From positions 1 to 30,947 of IMG/VR virus record IMGVR_UViG_3300046787_000096: a stretch of 30,947 bases of DNA; one strand, given 5' to 3'. The DNA is from a virus. The translations under genes and the position numbers were made by a program. The notes beneath the pieces were generated by a model. The model ran no database searches, was not told where the DNA came from, and saw only the letters and a program-made list of their open reading frames with translations. How positions within the stretch are numbered: position 1 is the first letter of the stretch; each line of letters starts with the position of its first letter. This document shows, one piece after another, positions 22,754-29,139 of this stretch.

Positions 22754-23116
22754 ATGACAAAAGAGTTTGTAAGCTACGAGCAAGCAGTAGCATTGAAAGA
22801 ATTAGGGTTTGATGAACCTTGTTTAGCTTATTATCTATTTAATGGAGAATTAGAAATATCATTTTTTAGACACGGATTAGATACACCAGCCCCACTAAAA
22901 CAACAAGTATTTAGATGGTTTAGGGAGTATTATTGGTGGTATGCTAATCTATCAAGCTGGTTACAAGAAGAAGAAGGCACCTATCATGAATACGAGATAT
23001 ATGATACTCCTGATTCTACTCACGGTAGTATTATGTTCAAAACCTACGAAGAGGCAGAGAATGCTTGTATTGATAAATTAATTTTGATTGCTAAACAACA
23101 AGACAATGAAAGATAA
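22754..23116 (+). CDS. Hypothetical early protein, paralogue of 23274-23663
   Basis: 120 aa. It shares with the protein at 23274 the opening VSYEQAVALKELGFD, the central QVFRWFREYY and the closing FKTYEEAENACIDKLI plus a LAKQ-type end. The middle, residues about 55-95, is divergent, aromatic-rich (WWYANLSSWL) and acidic. Proteins with this QVFRWFREKYG signature are frequent in Bacteroidota phages; I know of no function. The gene is AT-rich and has no GATC, unlike the genes on either side of this cassette. Confidence 0.7.
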   Translation: MTKEFVSYEQAVALKELGFDEPCLAYYLFNGELEISFFRHGLDTPAPLKQQVFRWFREYYWWYANLSSWLQEEEGTYHEYEIYDTPDSTHGSIMFKTYEEAENACIDKLILIAKQQDNER

Positions 23117-23270
23117 TAGCATAGCAGTATTTCAAGCAATTGTAGAAACAATTAAATATACTAGATTTAACGAAAAAAATCCCAATGAAGTAGTTACACG
23201 AGAGGTTCTACTTGAGATAATAAAGGAGGCTAAAGAAAATTTTAGTTCAGCAACATATAACCCCGAATAA
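23106..23270 (+). CDS. Hypothetical early protein (54 aa)
   Basis: Starts MKDNSIAVFQAIVETIKYTR, overlapping the stop of the upstream gene; a TTG at 23088 is less likely. Short helices with a charged C-terminal part (TREVLLEIIKEAKENF). It sits between two paralogous genes, and the three share AT-rich codon use. No family recognised. Confidence 0.5.
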   Translation: MKDNSIAVFQAIVETIKYTRFNEKNPNEVVTREVLLEIIKEAKENFSSATYNPE

Positions 23271-23273
23271 ACA

Positions 23274-23663
23274 GTGGAAAACAAACAAACTGAAGACTTA
23301 GAAAAGGATATAGTATCCTTTGAAAAAGCAATAGAACTATGCACACTTGGGTTTGATAAACAAACATTATGTGGGTATGATATTGCCGATAGGCAACTCT
23401 ATTTGTGTCAAGTTGATGAAGACGGTATTTATATGCCACAAAAAGACTTAGCTGCTCCAACTAAATCACAAGTATTTAGATGGTTTAGGGAGAAGTATGG
23501 ATATATTTTCCCCATCAGCGATGGATTAACTAGAGTTTTTGTTGGAAGATTTATTTGGATGGATGGAGAGTATGAAAGTTATTTTACAAAAGACTTTAAA
23601 ACTTACGAAGAAGCAGAAAATGCTTGTATCGATAAATTAATTGAATTAGCTAAACAAAAATAA
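23274..23663 (+). CDS. Hypothetical early protein, paralogue of 22754-23116
   Basis: 129 aa, probable GTG start four bases after the previous stop. DIVSFEKAIELCTLGFD, QVFRWFREKYGY and FKTYEEAENACIDKLIELA align with the protein at 22754, so the two arose by duplication. It differs in the N-terminal insert (GYDIADRQLYLCQVDEDG) and lacks the acidic central run. Two copies kept side by side suggest diversified targets. Confidence 0.65.
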   Translation: MENKQTEDLEKDIVSFEKAIELCTLGFDKQTLCGYDIADRQLYLCQVDEDGIYMPQKDLAAPTKSQVFRWFREKYGYIFPISDGLTRVFVGRFIWMDGEYESYFTKDFKTYEEAENACIDKLIELAKQK

Positions 23664-23667
23664 GACA

Positions 23668-23859
23668 ATGACAAGAAAGCAATTTGCAAAGCATCTAGTG
23701 AAGCGTTTCCAGGAAGCGCATCCACAGATCAAGAAGAACAAAGAAGAGGCCATCGCCTCCGCTATCCTAGGCGCTGAGATCGTCATGGAAGCGATCCACG
23801 CTGGAGACTTAGAGCTCAGCTACTGGGCAGAATTGAGAGAGGACCTAATCGATTTATAG
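23668..23859 (+). CDS. Hypothetical early protein (63 aa)
   Basis: Basic N-terminus (TRKQFAKHLVKRFQEAHP), helical, ending in LSYWAELREDLIDL. GATC and GC content return to the core-genome level here. The ending resembles that of the next protein (TYWREVRKDTL), so the pair may be diverged duplicates. Function unknown. Confidence 0.6.
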   Translation: MTRKQFAKHLVKRFQEAHPQIKKNKEEAIASAILGAEIVMEAIHAGDLELSYWAELREDLIDL

Positions 23860-23861
23860 TT

Positions 23862-24062
23862 ATGAGTCCGCAACTTAAAGCCCAGGAGATAATCGACTAT
23901 ATCGCAGGCACACACCTTAGACAATACGGCAAGATCCACATGAGGAGCGTCCTAGAAGAGGCTTCGGTGAATGTTCGATTAATCATTAAGAATAGAATCA
24001 TTGATGGACTAGATGCGACGTACTGGCGCGAGGTCCGCAAAGATACCCTATCAAGACAATGA
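23862..24062 (+). CDS. Hypothetical early protein (66 aa)
   Basis: Helical protein with LKAQEIIDYIAGTHLRQYG and a C-terminal YWREVRKDTLSRQ, close in layout to the protein at 23668. Starts two bases after the upstream stop; overlaps the next start by four (ATGA). No known domain. Confidence 0.6.
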   Translation: MSPQLKAQEIIDYIAGTHLRQYGKIHMRSVLEEASVNVRLIIKNRIIDGLDATYWREVRKDTLSRQ

Positions 24063-24253
24063 CACTAGAAGACAGATGTTTCACGGCGGTGGTGAATGTC
24101 CATATAGCTCACCGAAAGATGGACCTAAGCGAGTATTCTCAGATAATGAAGTACTACAATCCAGAGGTCAAGTCATTCGATCTGATCCTAGATAAAATGA
24201 GCGAAGCGGAGGCTGAGATCATGAGGTTAGAAAATCTTTTAAATGATTTGTAA
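24059..24253 (+). CDS. Hypothetical early protein (64 aa)
   Basis: Starts MTLEDRCFTAVVNVHIAHRK and ends in a short coiled-coil-like helix (MSEAEAEIMRLENLLNDL). It is the last gene before a promoter and structured leader RNA; its last bases overlap the -33 region of that promoter. No family recognised. Confidence 0.55.
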   Translation: MTLEDRCFTAVVNVHIAHRKMDLSEYSQIMKYYNPEVKSFDLILDKMSEAEAEIMRLENLLNDL

Positions 24254-24278
24254 ATTGTTACAATTTTTTATATAATTG
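24247..24278 (+). promoter_or_regulatory. Host-type promoter (TTTG-N20-TATAATTG)
   Basis: TTTG (24247-24250) and TATAATTG (24271-24278) are separated by 20 bases, close to the Bacteroidota -33/-7 arrangement (TAnnTTTG with one mismatch). The start point would be near 24285, a few bases before the leader RNA hairpin. This is the best-formed promoter in the window and drives the replication genes. Confidence 0.6.
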
Positions 24279-24290
24279 TGACACAATAAG

Positions 24291-24380
24291 TCGAAAGGGT
24301 CAGAGCTTTCGAGTTATTTTAAGGGTTAAAGTAACCTAAAGCCAGTTCTGTACTCTGACACAGACTGGCTTTTATTTTTT
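24291..24380 (+). ncRNA. Structured leader RNA with complementary hairpin loops
   Basis: Three hairpins lie in 90 bases. P1: TCGAAAG (24291-24297)/CTTTCGA (24306-24312), loop GGTCAGAG. P2: GGGTTA (24323-24328)/TAACCT (24332-24337), including one G-U. P3: AAGCCAGT (24339-24346)/ACTGGCTT (24364-24371) with inner CTGT/ACAG and loop ACTCTGAC. Seven loop bases of P1 (GTCAGAG, 24299-24305) are perfectly complementary to seven of P3 (CTCTGAC, 24353-24359), so the loops can kiss. P3 plus the T tract is an intrinsic terminator seven bases before the next ATG, so this is an attenuator-like leader or a separate small RNA. Confidence 0.65.
24339..24380 (+). terminator. Intrinsic terminator/attenuator before the replication genes
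   Basis: The eight-pair stem AAGCCAGT/ACTGGCTT is extended by CTGT/ACAG across one bulged T and followed by TTTTATTTTTTT. It lies after its own promoter and before the HNH and initiator genes, so it must be at least partly read through or be bypassed by another promoter. Confidence 0.8.
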
Positions 24381-24386
24381 TATAAG

Positions 24387-24935
24387 ATGCAAAAAAGAAA
24401 AAGCATTAGTAAAAAGACTCGATTCGAAGTCTTTAAACGTGATTCATTCACATGCCAGTACTGCGGAGCTAAGGCTCCAGATGCAATACTTGAAATCGAC
24501 CACCTGAATCCAGTGAAACATGGTGGCGATAATGATCTTCTTAATTTAATTACTAGCTGCTTTGTCTGTAACAGAGGGAAATCACACAGAAAACTTTCAG
24601 ACAATTCAGTGGTAGAAAAACAGAGGGTTCAAATTGAAGAGTTAAATCTTAGAAGGCAACAACTTGAAATGATTCTTGAGTGGCGAGAAGAGCTCGAAAA
24701 AAATAGTCAATTTGAAATACAAAAAGTAGAGCAGTATTGGAATGAAAAATTCAAACCTTTTACGATACTTAATCCTGAAATATCATTTTATAAATACATA
24801 AAAAAATATGGATTAATCGAAGTATTAGATTGTATTGATATAGCCTATACAACGTATTTTTTTGGCAAATACGAACATGCTGAAACGTCCCTTTATAGAT
24901 TGGGTGGAATTTTATATAACCGTTCAAGACAATAA
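24387..24935 (+). CDS. HNH endonuclease-domain protein in the replication operon
   Basis: 182 aa. An N-terminal Cys4 HNH domain: CQYC (23-26), EIDHLNPVKHGG (36-47) with the catalytic Asp-His, NLITSC (53-58) and CFVC (58-61), so four zinc-binding Cys. The C-terminal 110 residues are a helical, partly coiled-coil extension (VEKQRVQIEELNLRRQQLEM) followed by an unassigned domain. Unlike the NUMOD-type enzyme at 17978 it has no homing modules and sits as the first gene of the replication unit, so it may act in replication or host DNA breakdown. It ends a base before the initiator start. Confidence 0.85.
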   Translation: MQKRKSISKKTRFEVFKRDSFTCQYCGAKAPDAILEIDHLNPVKHGGDNDLLNLITSCFVCNRGKSHRKLSDNSVVEKQRVQIEELNLRRQQLEMILEWREELEKNSQFEIQKVEQYWNEKFKPFTILNPEISFYKYIKKYGLIEVLDCIDIAYTTYFFGKYEHAETSLYRLGGILYNRSRQ

Positions 24936-24936
24936 T

Positions 24937-25632
24937 ATGGATATTTACTCACTTACTCGAAACTTCTGGGATTATTCATTTGAGAATCCAGACAGACTTA
25001 AGCCTAATCACGCTGCAATTTATTTCTTTGCTATTGAGCACTGTAATAGATTAGGATGGAAAGAAAAATTTGGTCTTCCTACCACTATGGTAATGGAGGC
25101 AGTAGGTATTAAGAATTACAAAACTTATCACTCAGCTCTAATGGATCTAATTGAAATCGGTCTAATAGAATTGATTGAAAAGTCTAAGAATCAATACTCA
25201 AGCAACGTGATTGCTCTGGTAAATTTTACCAAAGCAAATACCAAAGCACTTGACAAAGCATTGTCGAAGCATGTACCAAAGCAAGTCCAAAGCACTGCTA
25301 GTATAGATATACAATCTTACAATACTACAAATCTACAATCTAACAAATTAAAGCACGGAGAGGAATTTGAAATTTTCTGGAATGAGTACAACAAGAAAGT
25401 AGATCGAGCTAAGACAGAGAAAGCCTGGGATAAATTGACTAACCAAGAAGTCCAGAAGATTCTAGCGAACGTAAAGTTCTACGTCCAAGCAAATCCAGAC
25501 TTGCAGTATAGGAAGAATCCATTGACCTATCTTAATGGCAAATGTTTTAATGACGAAATTCAAAATTTGAAAAGTCCTGTTAATCAAGTAGCTTTGAATG
25601 ACAAACCTATAATACCTAAACAATGGCAGTAA
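24937..25632 (+). CDS. Replication initiator (winged-helix, O-like)
   Basis: 231 aa from the ATG at 24937. A longer frame from 24862 overlaps the HNH gene and is rejected. Residues 1 to about 95 (LTRNFWDYSFENPDRLKPNH, VMEAVGIKNYKTYHSALMDL) form a winged-helix DNA-binding domain as in phage initiators. A low-complexity linker (about 100-140) is encoded by the iterons at 25228-25355. Residues about 145-205 (FEIFWNEYNKKVDRAKTEKA, PLTYLNGKCFNDE) are a C-terminal domain common in phage replisome organisers that contact the helicase. It precedes the DnaB-like helicase with a 10-base overlap. This matches lambda O in logic. Confidence 0.8.
   Translation: MDIYSLTRNFWDYSFENPDRLKPNHAAIYFFAIEHCNRLGWKEKFGLPTTMVMEAVGIKNYKTYHSALMDLIEIGLIELIEKSKNQYSSNVIALVNFTKANTKALDKALSKHVPKQVQSTASIDIQSYNTTNLQSNKLKHGEEFEIFWNEYNKKVDRAKTEKAWDKLTNQEVQKILANVKFYVQANPDLQYRKNPLTYLNGKCFNDEIQNLKSPVNQVALNDKPIIPKQWQ
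25228..25355. other. Candidate origin of replication: iterons plus AT-rich region
   Basis: Six copies of a CAAAGCA-like repeat stand 11-12 bases apart: ACCAAAGCA at 25228, 25240 and 25275; variants at 25253 (ACAAAGCA), 25264 (TCGAAGCA) and 25286 (TCCAAAGCA). A further AAAGCA is at 25350. Between them (25296-25347) is an AT-rich segment with repeated TACAATCT. The first copies are read as ACC AAA GCA codons and the later ones in another frame, so the repeat is kept at DNA level. Iterons next to an AT-rich stretch inside the initiator gene is the lambda ori design. Confidence 0.65.
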
Positions 25633-27032
25633 AACTAAATCTAAATGATGTGCACCTAGAGCGTGACATCATCTCACACTTACTAGCTTACCCTCACCTA
25701 TTTAGTGAAGCAAACAAATTAGTAAGTGAACAATCATTCACAGACGCTTTATTTAAGGCGTCATTCCTTGGATTTAAGGAACTTTCATTAGAAGATAAGA
25801 GAATCACTAGAGCTGATCTATTTCGGTGGCTTAAAACGAAAGAATCAGAAAATGGATATAGCTCCGAATTGGTTCTAAAATTGATGCCTGATCGAGTGAT
25901 CAACCTGGAAGAATCCTGCTATGCACTAAAGGAGACAGAAGGAAAGCGAAGGTTTTACGATCTGGCCTTCAAATTACAGACTGCGATACTAGATAACAAG
26001 GAAGTCTCCGACTTGCAAACGATCGTAGACAAGGAGATCGAGAGCCTAGATAAATCAGTGGCCTCCTCTGAGGTGTTTGATATTGCCTCGATCTACGATG
26101 AGGTGATCGACAAGCTAGAAGCGAACGCTGGGAAAATAAAATTCTCAGGGATCGACACTGGATCCAGGGACCTAAACTATATCCTTGGAGGATTCCAGGA
26201 AGGCATGACGGTCATCGCTGGGCGTCCAGGTATGGGAAAGACAGTCGCTGGATTACAACACGCTAAGAGCGCTGCTAAATCTGGTAAACGAGTTCTATTC
26301 CTTTCGCTTGAGATGCCAAAGGAGTCTCTCATGTATCGTCTTATCAGCTCCGAGAATTGCGACTATAAATACAGCGATCTAAAAGCTAACCGAGTGAAGC
26401 CGGACGATATACTTAAAATCCGCAACTCGAACGCGTCGATCCTTAAATCGCTTCCGATATTCTTTTATGACTCTGATAATCGTGATATTAATTATCTGTC
26501 TATGATCCTGACATCGGAAGCTAAGCGTAATAAAATTGACCTAGTAGTCATCGACTATCTGCAACTGATCAGAGACAATCAGCTCAAGGATCAGTCAGAC
26601 TTTGCTCAGGTTTCTTCCGTATCGAATAAGATTCAGAAGCTAACCAGGAAGCTAAAGATTCCGATCATCGCTTTATCTCAGTTATCCAGGGGAATCGAGG
26701 GAAGGTCATCAAGACTTCCACAGCTATCAGATATCAGAAGCTCTGGGAATGTCGAGCAGGACGCGATTGCAGTGATCGGACTATATCGCGACGATTATTA
26801 TAAATACACTGACGCCAGGGCTAACAATACGGCTAAGGGACCGGACGATAATATCCTTAACTATGTGATCCTTAAAAATCGAGACGGGGAGACTTGCACG
26901 ATCGATCGCTATGTGGATATTACGACTAACCGGATCGCAGATTCTTACGAGGAGCTTCAAGGGTTTAAACCGGTCTACCAGGACAGCGCGATAAATACGA
27001 TTAATCACACCTTCGAGGAGGCTAAATTTTAG
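25623..27032 (+). CDS. dnaB: Replicative DNA helicase, DnaB-like
   Basis: 469 aa. The N-terminal primase-interacting domain (LERDIISHLLAYPHLFSEAN, residues 12-31) is followed by the RecA-like core: Walker A AGRPGMGKT (199-207), FLSLEMPKESLMYRL (226-240), Walker B VVIDYLQL (308-315), and IIALSQLSRGIEGR with the arginine-finger region GNVEQDAI. It unwinds the fork and is loaded by the initiator encoded upstream. No DNA polymerase or primase is visible, so host enzymes must be recruited. Confidence 0.95.
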   Translation: MAVKLNLNDVHLERDIISHLLAYPHLFSEANKLVSEQSFTDALFKASFLGFKELSLEDKRITRADLFRWLKTKESENGYSSELVLKLMPDRVINLEESCYALKETEGKRRFYDLAFKLQTAILDNKEVSDLQTIVDKEIESLDKSVASSEVFDIASIYDEVIDKLEANAGKIKFSGIDTGSRDLNYILGGFQEGMTVIAGRPGMGKTVAGLQHAKSAAKSGKRVLFLSLEMPKESLMYRLISSENCDYKYSDLKANRVKPDDILKIRNSNASILKSLPIFFYDSDNRDINYLSMILTSEAKRNKIDLVVIDYLQLIRDNQLKDQSDFAQVSSVSNKIQKLTRKLKIPIIALSQLSRGIEGRSSRLPQLSDIRSSGNVEQDAIAVIGLYRDDYYKYTDARANNTAKGPDDNILNYVILKNRDGETCTIDRYVDITTNRIADSYEELQGFKPVYQDSAINTINHTFEEAKF

Positions 27033-27036
27033 AAAT

Positions 27037-27213
27037 ATGGGATTTAAAAAATATGAACTTCGAGTTCTTTTTGTAATTGACGATTTAAACGAGTCGGCTG
27101 TTGAGCAAGTTTCTGCTATGATAAAAGAAATACAATCTGGAGAAATTCAGAGAGAGCTATTAAGCGCTGAAGGTTTTACAAATGTAATTGCCACTTTACA
27201 AGAAAGGAAATGA
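27037..27213 (+). CDS. Hypothetical protein (58 aa)
   Basis: Starts MGFKKYELRVLFVIDDLNES four bases after the helicase stop and ends with ATGA overlap to the resolvase gene, so it fits the operon exactly. A strand (YELRVLFVID) precedes a helix (AVEQVSAMIKEIQSG) and an acidic segment. No family recognised; codon use is more AT-rich than the helicase. Confidence 0.6.
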   Translation: MGFKKYELRVLFVIDDLNESAVEQVSAMIKEIQSGEIQRELLSAEGFTNVIATLQERK

Positions 27214-27578
27214 TCACAATCAAAGGCCAGGTGCCTAGCAAGTCAAACGGATATCGGATCGGAGGGAATCGCCTCTATAAGACCGTTGATCTGAAAGAGT
27301 ATGAAGTGAGCTTCGAGTGGCAGATCAGAAAGCACAAAGGCGAAACGATCAGCGTTCCCTTCCAGATCTGGATCGATGTCTACTTCCAATCTAACAGATC
27401 TGACCTGGACAACGCGGCCAAGGTAATCCTTGACTGCCTCCAGAATTGTGGCATGATCCAGAACGATCGGCTGTGTTCGGTCCTGGTTATGAGGAAGCAC
27501 ATCGATAAGGTGAACCCTAGGATCGAGTTTGAGATAAAGGCGATAAGTAAGGAGATATTAACACTAAATAAAAAGTAA
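27210..27578 (+). CDS. rusA: RusA-like Holliday junction resolvase
   Basis: 122 aa, normal RusA size. Signature: N-terminal GQVPSKSNGYRIGG, strand-rich middle (FQIWIDVYFQ), then RSDLDNAAKVILDCLQNCGM (63-82) containing the catalytic Asp residues (D65, D67 and D75), QNDRLCSV (D86) and a terminal strand (NPRIEFEIKAI). It cleaves four-way junctions to prepare replicated DNA for packaging. Its place after the helicase is usual. Confidence 0.9.
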   Translation: MITIKGQVPSKSNGYRIGGNRLYKTVDLKEYEVSFEWQIRKHKGETISVPFQIWIDVYFQSNRSDLDNAAKVILDCLQNCGMIQNDRLCSVLVMRKHIDKVNPRIEFEIKAISKEILTLNKK

Positions 27579-27579
27579 T

Positions 27580-27801
27580 ATGAAACTATATACAGAAGAA
27601 CAAGTAAAAAACGCTATTCAAATTGTTGTAATGGATAAACCTATTACCTATAACGAGGTATTAGAAAAGCTAAAACCTATCGAACTACCAAGTGATGAGG
27701 AGGTAGAAAAAGAAAGTGATAGGTATTGGGCTCCACATGCTTTTAGGGAAGGAGCTAAATGGGTAATAGAACAAATTAAACAACAAGACAATGGGAACTA
27801 A
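27580..27801 (+). CDS. Hypothetical early protein (73 aa)
   Basis: Starts MKLYTEEQVKNAIQIVVMDK. Acidic, helical, with a YWAPHAFREGAKWVIEQIKQ stretch of a kind found in many small Bacteroidota-phage proteins. It opens an AT-rich cassette (27580-28340) almost without GATC. Function unknown. Confidence 0.6.
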   Translation: MKLYTEEQVKNAIQIVVMDKPITYNEVLEKLKPIELPSDEEVEKESDRYWAPHAFREGAKWVIEQIKQQDNGN

Positions 27802-28036
27802 ACAGACAGCAGTAGATTATTTATTACACGAATTAAGCGATATTATAGGAGTTATAGCTCCAGATGCTTTTAGCGCTGGATTAATGAAGATTAAATACGA
27901 ACAAGCCAAAGCAATGGAGAAGGAGCAGATGATAAAATTTGCTTTGAATCTACATAATGTAGATATGAGTAAAACAGGCACAGATATCCTTACAGATGAA
28001 GCAGAAAAATATTATAAAATAACTTATGGAAAATAA
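27791..28036 (+). CDS. Hypothetical early protein (81 aa)
   Basis: Starts MGTKQTAVDYLLHELSDIIG; contains AKAMEKEQMIKFALN, a phrase common in small phage proteins of this host group. Helical, soluble. Overlaps the genes on both sides by 11 bases. Function unknown. Confidence 0.6.
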   Translation: MGTKQTAVDYLLHELSDIIGVIAPDAFSAGLMKIKYEQAKAMEKEQMIKFALNLHNVDMSKTGTDILTDEAEKYYKITYGK

Positions 28037-28355
28037 TCAATATGGATTACCAATTTATGTAGATTGGAAGTTCCATAGAATAATCGAAATGTTAAGAGAA
28101 ATTCCTGGATATGAAAACATAAGTCTAGAATTTAAATTTGTTAAAGTAGATTCATTTCGTAAAATTGGAGAATACGATGTAACTGGAGGAATTAAAGAAG
28201 GGACTATTTGGCTTTTAAAATTTCATAGAAAATTTATGCATAACGATGAAACAGAAGCTAGGGTTTTGGCGATCACTGAAATAGAAGAAGAAATAATTAA
28301 AGCAATTTGGAGAACTGCAATTAGTAATTTTAAAAATCAAACAAATGGACACTAA
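28026..28355 (+). CDS. Hypothetical early protein (109 aa)
   Basis: Alpha/beta protein: LPIYVDWKFHRIIEMLREIP, ENISLEFKFVKVDSF, GTIWLLKFHRKFMHND and a C-terminal helix (IEEEIIKAIWRTAISNF). No motif recognised. AT-rich codon use; the one GATC of this cassette lies near its 3' end (28268). Confidence 0.55.
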   Translation: MENNQYGLPIYVDWKFHRIIEMLREIPGYENISLEFKFVKVDSFRKIGEYDVTGGIKEGTIWLLKFHRKFMHNDETEARVLAITEIEEEIIKAIWRTAISNFKNQTNGH

Positions 28356-28575
28356 TAAAAATCTGCCAGCTAATTATCAGGCTTGCATCGCCTGGATTGA
28401 GTCAGAATTGACACGAGAGACACGATCGATCCAGATGCCTGGTGTTATCATTCACGACTTGAATGGATCGCTTAGAATGAATTTAATGCGTATGTTAAAT
28501 AACCACGGAGCGGAACGAAGAGCTGCGTTCCTGAGGACCAGAAAAATAAAAGACTACCTATCTAAAAACCCATGA
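28345..28575 (+). CDS. Hypothetical early protein (76 aa)
   Basis: NLPANYQACIAWIESELTRE, then a basic region (NHGAERRAAFLRTRKIKDYL). Net positive, helical; a nucleic-acid-associated role is possible but unproven. Codon use and GATC return to the core type here. Confidence 0.55.
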   Translation: MDTNKNLPANYQACIAWIESELTRETRSIQMPGVIIHDLNGSLRMNLMRMLNNHGAERRAAFLRTRKIKDYLSKNP

Positions 28576-28922
28576 AAAAATTAACACAAAAACAAACGAT
28601 CATAATCTACGCGGGACTACTTAACGCGCTGATCGATCACATCGAGGCTGACTTCAGACCTTCTATCTTTAATCGCCAGTCATTGAAGATGAAATCCAAG
28701 AGCACACTGGAGGAGCTTCTCAAGATTGAAGCTGAGATGTACAAAGGGGATCCAAGCGGAGACGTCACGGATCAATACCTGGACGCGGGCCGCTTGATGA
28801 TTGCCTTCTTTAAATTAGGCATCGAAATGGCGGATATGGATCCGATCAGATCAGAAGGTCTTAATACTCAGCTAAATATATTATTTAAAAACTACGGTAT
28901 TGATTTGGATAATCCAATTTAA
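28572..28922 (+). CDS. Hypothetical early protein (116 aa)
   Basis: Helical: KQTIIIYAGLLNALIDHIEA, then a basic patch (FNRQSLKMKSKSTLEELLK) and QYLDAGRLMIAFFKLGIEMA. Overlaps the previous stop by four bases. It is the last gene before the RNA-bearing gap 28923-29139. Unknown function. Confidence 0.55.
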   Translation: MKKLTQKQTIIIYAGLLNALIDHIEADFRPSIFNRQSLKMKSKSTLEELLKIEAEMYKGDPSGDVTDQYLDAGRLMIAFFKLGIEMADMDPIRSEGLNTQLNILFKNYGIDLDNPI

Positions 28923-28940
28923 TTTTATAAACTTTGTATT

Positions 28941-29000
28941 AGTCAGGTGGCGGAAGGGTAAACGCACTTATCTGTAACAGGTTCGAATCCTGTCCTGACT
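28941..29000 (+). tRNA. 60-nt tRNA-like element lacking an anticodon arm
   Basis: Acceptor: AGTCAGG (28941-28947)/CCTGACT (28994-29000), seven perfect pairs. D arm: GCG (28950-28952)/CGC (28963-28965) with loop GAAGGGTAAA. T arm: ACAGG (28977-28981)/CCTGT (28989-28993) with the canonical TTCGAAT loop. ACC follows (29001-29003). Between D and T arms only 11 bases remain (ACTTATCTGTA), too few for an anticodon arm and variable loop. The piece CTTATCTGTAA resembles the 5' half of a tRNA-Tyr(GTA) anticodon arm, so about 13 bases may have been lost. It should still attract RNase P and RNase Z, but cannot decode normally. Confidence 0.65.
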
Positions 29001-29122
29001 ACCTTCCCTTTCAGGGTGACGACCTGATAAATTCTGAGATGTATAAAGTCAATACACCATAGGGCTCAGCGAAAGAAAGTCGGAAACTAAACTTGACAGC
29101 TCGGAAAGACGGGCATCTTTTT
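29001..29122 (+). ncRNA. Structured RNA downstream of the tRNA-like element
   Basis: No gene fits here. Visible pairings: TCAGG (29011-29015)/CCTGA (29023-29027); CTGAG (29034-29038)/CTCAG (29065-29069) enclosing TGTAT (29040-29044)/ATACA (29052-29056); CGAC (29020-29023)/GTCG (29079-29082) as an alternative outer closing stem; and the terminal hairpin 29099-29114. Purine-rich single-stranded joins (CGAAAGAAAGT, CGGAAACTAAAC) link the stems. This many nested helices suggests a folded RNA, possibly released from the tRNA-like 3' end. No Rfam-type family is recognised by eye. Confidence 0.5.
29099..29122 (+). terminator. Putative intrinsic terminator
   Basis: GCTCG (29099-29103)/CGGGC (29110-29114), five pairs with one G-U, loop GAAAGA, then AT-C and five T (29118-29122). 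Moderate strength; it closes the structured RNA 17 bases before the DUF3310 gene. Confidence 0.5.
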
Positions 29123-29139
29123 AACCAAACAATTTAATT

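Noticed and set aside
24862-24936. Upstream start for the replication initiator
   Set aside because: These 25 codons overlap the HNH gene in another frame and look like its shadow; the winged-helix domain begins at the ATG at 24937.
29001-29122. RNase P RNA, tmRNA, group I intron or hammerhead ribozyme
   Set aside because: CAGGGTGA and GAAAGAAAGTC echo RNase P, but order, length and other conserved blocks do not fit. The group I R/S motifs and the hammerhead CTGANGA core are absent, and the tRNA-like acceptor is contiguous, unlike tmRNA.
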